Part shown: positions 41,690 through 43,421 of the stretch, in pieces
Numbering within the stretch: the stretch's first letter is position 1
How the letters are laid out: each line of letters begins with the position of its first letter
Origin: a virus
Direction: 5' to 3' (one strand)
Virus record (IMG/VR): IMGVR_UViG_3300012354_000002
Location: 1-43,421 of that record
DNA length: 43,421 bases
The notes under the pieces: model-generated
The model's database searches: none
Told to the model about the DNA's origin: nothing
What the model saw: the letters and a program-made list of their open reading frames with translations, nothing else
Program-made: the position numbers and the translations under genes

Positions 41690-42870
41690 CCGGGCCAGAC
41701 TGCGTGAGCGAGCAAGAGTTCGAGTTCCACGCCCACGAGCCCCACATGCAGGTCGTGAAAACCAAGGAATCCCTGTTCGTGTACCCCGACGGAGTGCGCC
41801 TGGTGTCGTCCGCCCTCAAGACGGGAATCAACCATCGCTCCGACAAGCGCTGGTGGAGATGGGAGCAGGTTAATGCCCGTGGGATTCGGACCAGCTCAAC
41901 CGGACTGCTGGTCCCCTACTGCGTCATGGGAAATGGAAAGTGGCGACGGCACTCGCCAGGGCAAGCGTTCGCGCCACTGAATCGCACGTTCACAACGACA
42001 GACGTGGCCTACCTGGACGAGCTGGCGGCGAAGTTCGGCGTTCGCTCGGTGCGCGACATCTACCCGATGACGCACCACTTCGGGATCGACCAATACGAGC
42101 GCATCCCATCCGGCCTGCACATGGCGATGCGCCAAAACTCCGGCGTCGACTTCGCCAACGCGGCCTTCGGCAAGTCCCTGTACCGGCGCGACCTCGTCAA
42201 GGCGTCCTGCTCCGCGGAACCCTGGGCAGTTGCGATAGCACGCGAGTTCCGGGGGCTCGCGCCCGCAGATTGGATCGTCGGCTACCTCAAAGGGGCTGAA
42301 CGCTATGGGCGGCCCACCTGCCGAACACGTGGACTGCGACAGGCGCTGCGTGGCCTGGACCCCAGATCCTACCGTTACCTGCTCAAGGACTGTCGACGTG
42401 ACGTGCCCGACTGGCTGGGCGACCTTCTTCGGATGAACGCCGGGCAACGGCTCTACGTGCGCTCCTTCGCGGAATGGCACGATGAGTTAGCGCGCGACTG
42501 GCGCAAGACTCCCCAGGTCGACATGGAGATACCTCAGACGAAGCTGGCCAAGCGCCTGCACGGTCTGAAGGCGGGGGACATGGAGGTGCGAACCGTCCAG
42601 ACCACGGCCGAGCTGGGCGACTGGGGCCGCGTCATGCACAACTGCATCGGCTCGTACACGCGCCACGCCCTGTCCGGACAGGGCGTCTACGCAGCCGTGT
42701 ACCGGGCCGGAAGCATGGTAGCCAACCTGGAAGTAGCGGGTGGCAGGCTGAACCAGCTACTCGGCCGCTTCAACCAGCGCCTACCCGATACTGATCGCAT
42801 CGCGATCGAGGAAAGCCTGGTGTCCAAAGGCGTGGATATCATGAACTACTGGGGCAGCGTGGCGGCCTAG
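41686..42870 (+). CDS. PcfJ-like protein
   Basis: The 394-aa product has a characteristic C-terminal domain with TTAELGDWGRVMHNCIGSYT (about 300-320), containing His-Asn-Cys-Ile-Gly-x-Tyr, then VYAAVYRAGSMVANLEVAGG and LGRFNQRL, as in PcfJ-like proteins first seen on the pCF10 conjugative plasmid and later in phages and plasmids. The biochemical role is unknown; the conserved Cys/His/Asn suggest an enzyme or nucleic-acid binder. The N-terminal 170 residues are less characteristic, with RSVRDIYPMTHHFGI. Coupled to the recombinase by ATGA. Confidence 0.75.
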   Translation: MTGPDCVSEQEFEFHAHEPHMQVVKTKESLFVYPDGVRLVSSALKTGINHRSDKRWWRWEQVNARGIRTSSTGLLVPYCVMGNGKWRRHSPGQAFAPLNRTFTTTDVAYLDELAAKFGVRSVRDIYPMTHHFGIDQYERIPSGLHMAMRQNSGVDFANAAFGKSLYRRDLVKASCSAEPWAVAIAREFRGLAPADWIVGYLKGAERYGRPTCRTRGLRQALRGLDPRSYRYLLKDCRRDVPDWLGDLLRMNAGQRLYVRSFAEWHDELARDWRKTPQVDMEIPQTKLAKRLHGLKAGDMEVRTVQTTAELGDWGRVMHNCIGSYTRHALSGQGVYAAVYRAGSMVANLEVAGGRLNQLLGRFNQRLPDTDRIAIEESLVSKGVDIMNYWGSVAA

Positions 42871-42891
42871 CCGCTGGAAAGAGATGATCCG

Positions 42892-43194
42892 ATGCCTGTA
42901 CGTGAAGTACCTGTCTGCGCCAAATGTGGCAGCGACATCGAAGAAGATCCGCTCCTCGGCGACCGGCAAGGTGGCCTGCGGGAGATCGTGCACCCCGGCA
43001 CCACCTGGCGCATCACACTATGCACCAAATGCGTGACGCCCCTGTTCGAGCTGTACGAAGAGTTCGTGGAACTGGTGAAGCCGGGCGGTACCGCGGTCGG
43101 GGCGGAGGTGCTCAAGTTCCTGCCCAGAGTGATCGTGGACGATGAGCAAGATGGTGCAGCCATCCAGCCGCCCCGGTTCAGCGAGGAGAGGTAA
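42892..43194 (+). CDS. 100-aa zinc-binding protein (two CxxC)
   Basis: ATG at 42892. MPVREVPVCAKCGSDIEEDP then GTTWRITLCTKCVTPLFELY: CxxC and CxxC about 33 residues apart, a zinc ribbon. After this comes a helix (LYEEFVELVKPGG) and an acidic C-terminus. Zinc ribbons of this size in phages bind nucleic acid or transcription machinery. TAA overlaps the next ATG. Confidence 0.72.
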   Translation: MPVREVPVCAKCGSDIEEDPLLGDRQGGLREIVHPGTTWRITLCTKCVTPLFELYEEFVELVKPGGTAVGAEVLKFLPRVIVDDEQDGAAIQPPRFSEER

Positions 43195-43418
43195 TGGGCG
43201 AGGAGCTTGTCCAGGTCGAGTACGCGATCGAATGGGTTGCGCCGAAGGACATCGCCGGCACCATGACGGTGATGGGTCAGGGCCAGTTCAATCGTGAACG
43301 GGCCGAGGGTTATATCAACATCTCGGCCAAGTTGCCAGGCGGGCAGCGCGGACACCTGATCTCGCGGACCATTACGTGGTCCGGTTGGTGCAAGGTCGAG
43401 GACTGGCGGGCGGCTTAG
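43194..43418 (+). CDS. 74-aa beta-rich small protein, whole copy
   Basis: ATG at 43194 shares a base with the previous stop; ribosome site GAGGAGAGG lies just upstream. MGEELVQVEYAIEWVAPKDI then strand-like GQGQFNRERAEGYINISAKL and GHLISRTITWSGWCKVEDWR with AA at the end. A small beta-barrel by eye. Its last 56 bases recur at the left end of the window. On the circle it is convergent with the holin-like gene at 53-301; the stop codons overlap. Confidence 0.72.
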   Translation: MGEELVQVEYAIEWVAPKDIAGTMTVMGQGQFNRERAEGYINISAKLPGGQRGHLISRTITWSGWCKVEDWRAA

Positions 43419-43421
43419 CCA
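43363..43421. repeat. 59-bp terminal direct repeat, right copy
   Basis: Identical to bases 1-59. It includes the 3' end and stop of the 43194-43418 gene and three further bases. Removing one copy gives a 43,362-bp circle. Confidence 0.97.

Overview
This window looks like the complete genome of a tailed phage of a high-GC actinobacterium. The first 59 bases recur exactly as the last 59, so it closes into a circle of about 43,362 bp. This looks like a circularly permuted genome or an assembly overlap; both copies fall inside one gene, so it is not a physical cohesive end. High GC content, many GTG starts and a WhiB-like gene point to an actinobacterial host, but the genus cannot be told. I see a TerL, a portal, a capsid protein and a very large internal virion protein. 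I see no tape measure, major tail tube or tail-assembly frameshift pair, so a short-tailed (podovirus-like) particle is the best reading.

Layout. (1) About 0.05-22.9 kb, minus strand: one long late region. Read in its own direction it runs TerL (with an N-terminal TerS-like helix-turn-helix), portal, two small proteins, a 1981-aa internal protein, three more putative internal proteins, two tRNA-type genes, scaffold, capsid, a terminator-like hairpin, then structural and tail proteins with a repeat-bearing fibre and a propeller-like tail protein, and two holin-like membrane proteins. (2) About 22.9-23.9 kb: a control region with a 95-aa gene, an AT-rich promoter-like block, G-quadruplex-forming runs, palindromes and hairpins, possibly a replication origin. 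(3) About 23.9-25.8 kb, plus strand: eight small unknown genes and a truncated tRNA-like element. (4) About 25.8-37.5 kb, minus strand: replication, nucleotide and lysis genes (CHC2 and TOPRIM primase parts, DnaB/RecA-type ATPase, two 3'-5' exonucleases, Cas4/RecB-like nuclease, endonuclease VII, DUF5664 and DUF4406 nucleotide enzymes, DUF1906 endolysin, WhiB-like factor) with many coupled small genes, including an Acb2-like putative anti-CBASS protein. (5) About 37.97-43.4 kb, plus strand: a protein with five tandem zinc-finger-like units, a C5 cytosine methyltransferase, an HTH protein, then, across a switch region from a leftward HTH repressor candidate, a tyrosine recombinase, a PcfJ-like protein and two small genes.

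How it works together. Recombinase plus a divergent HTH gene with an operator-like region suggests a temperate phage. No DNA polymerase is visible, so replication probably uses the host polymerase with phage primase and helicase. A short element built on CGAAAGCT (AGCTTTCG) occurs at most transcription-unit starts, generally oriented the same way relative to the downstream gene, and is the best candidate for a genome-wide operator or promoter.

Most notable: the dispersed CGAAAGCT element; the interrupted tRNA; the Acb2-like gene; the five-zinc-finger protein beside a methyltransferase with a possibly overprinted second frame; and a strongly initiated 9-codon leader peptide. All functional calls come from reading the sequence; no database search was run.
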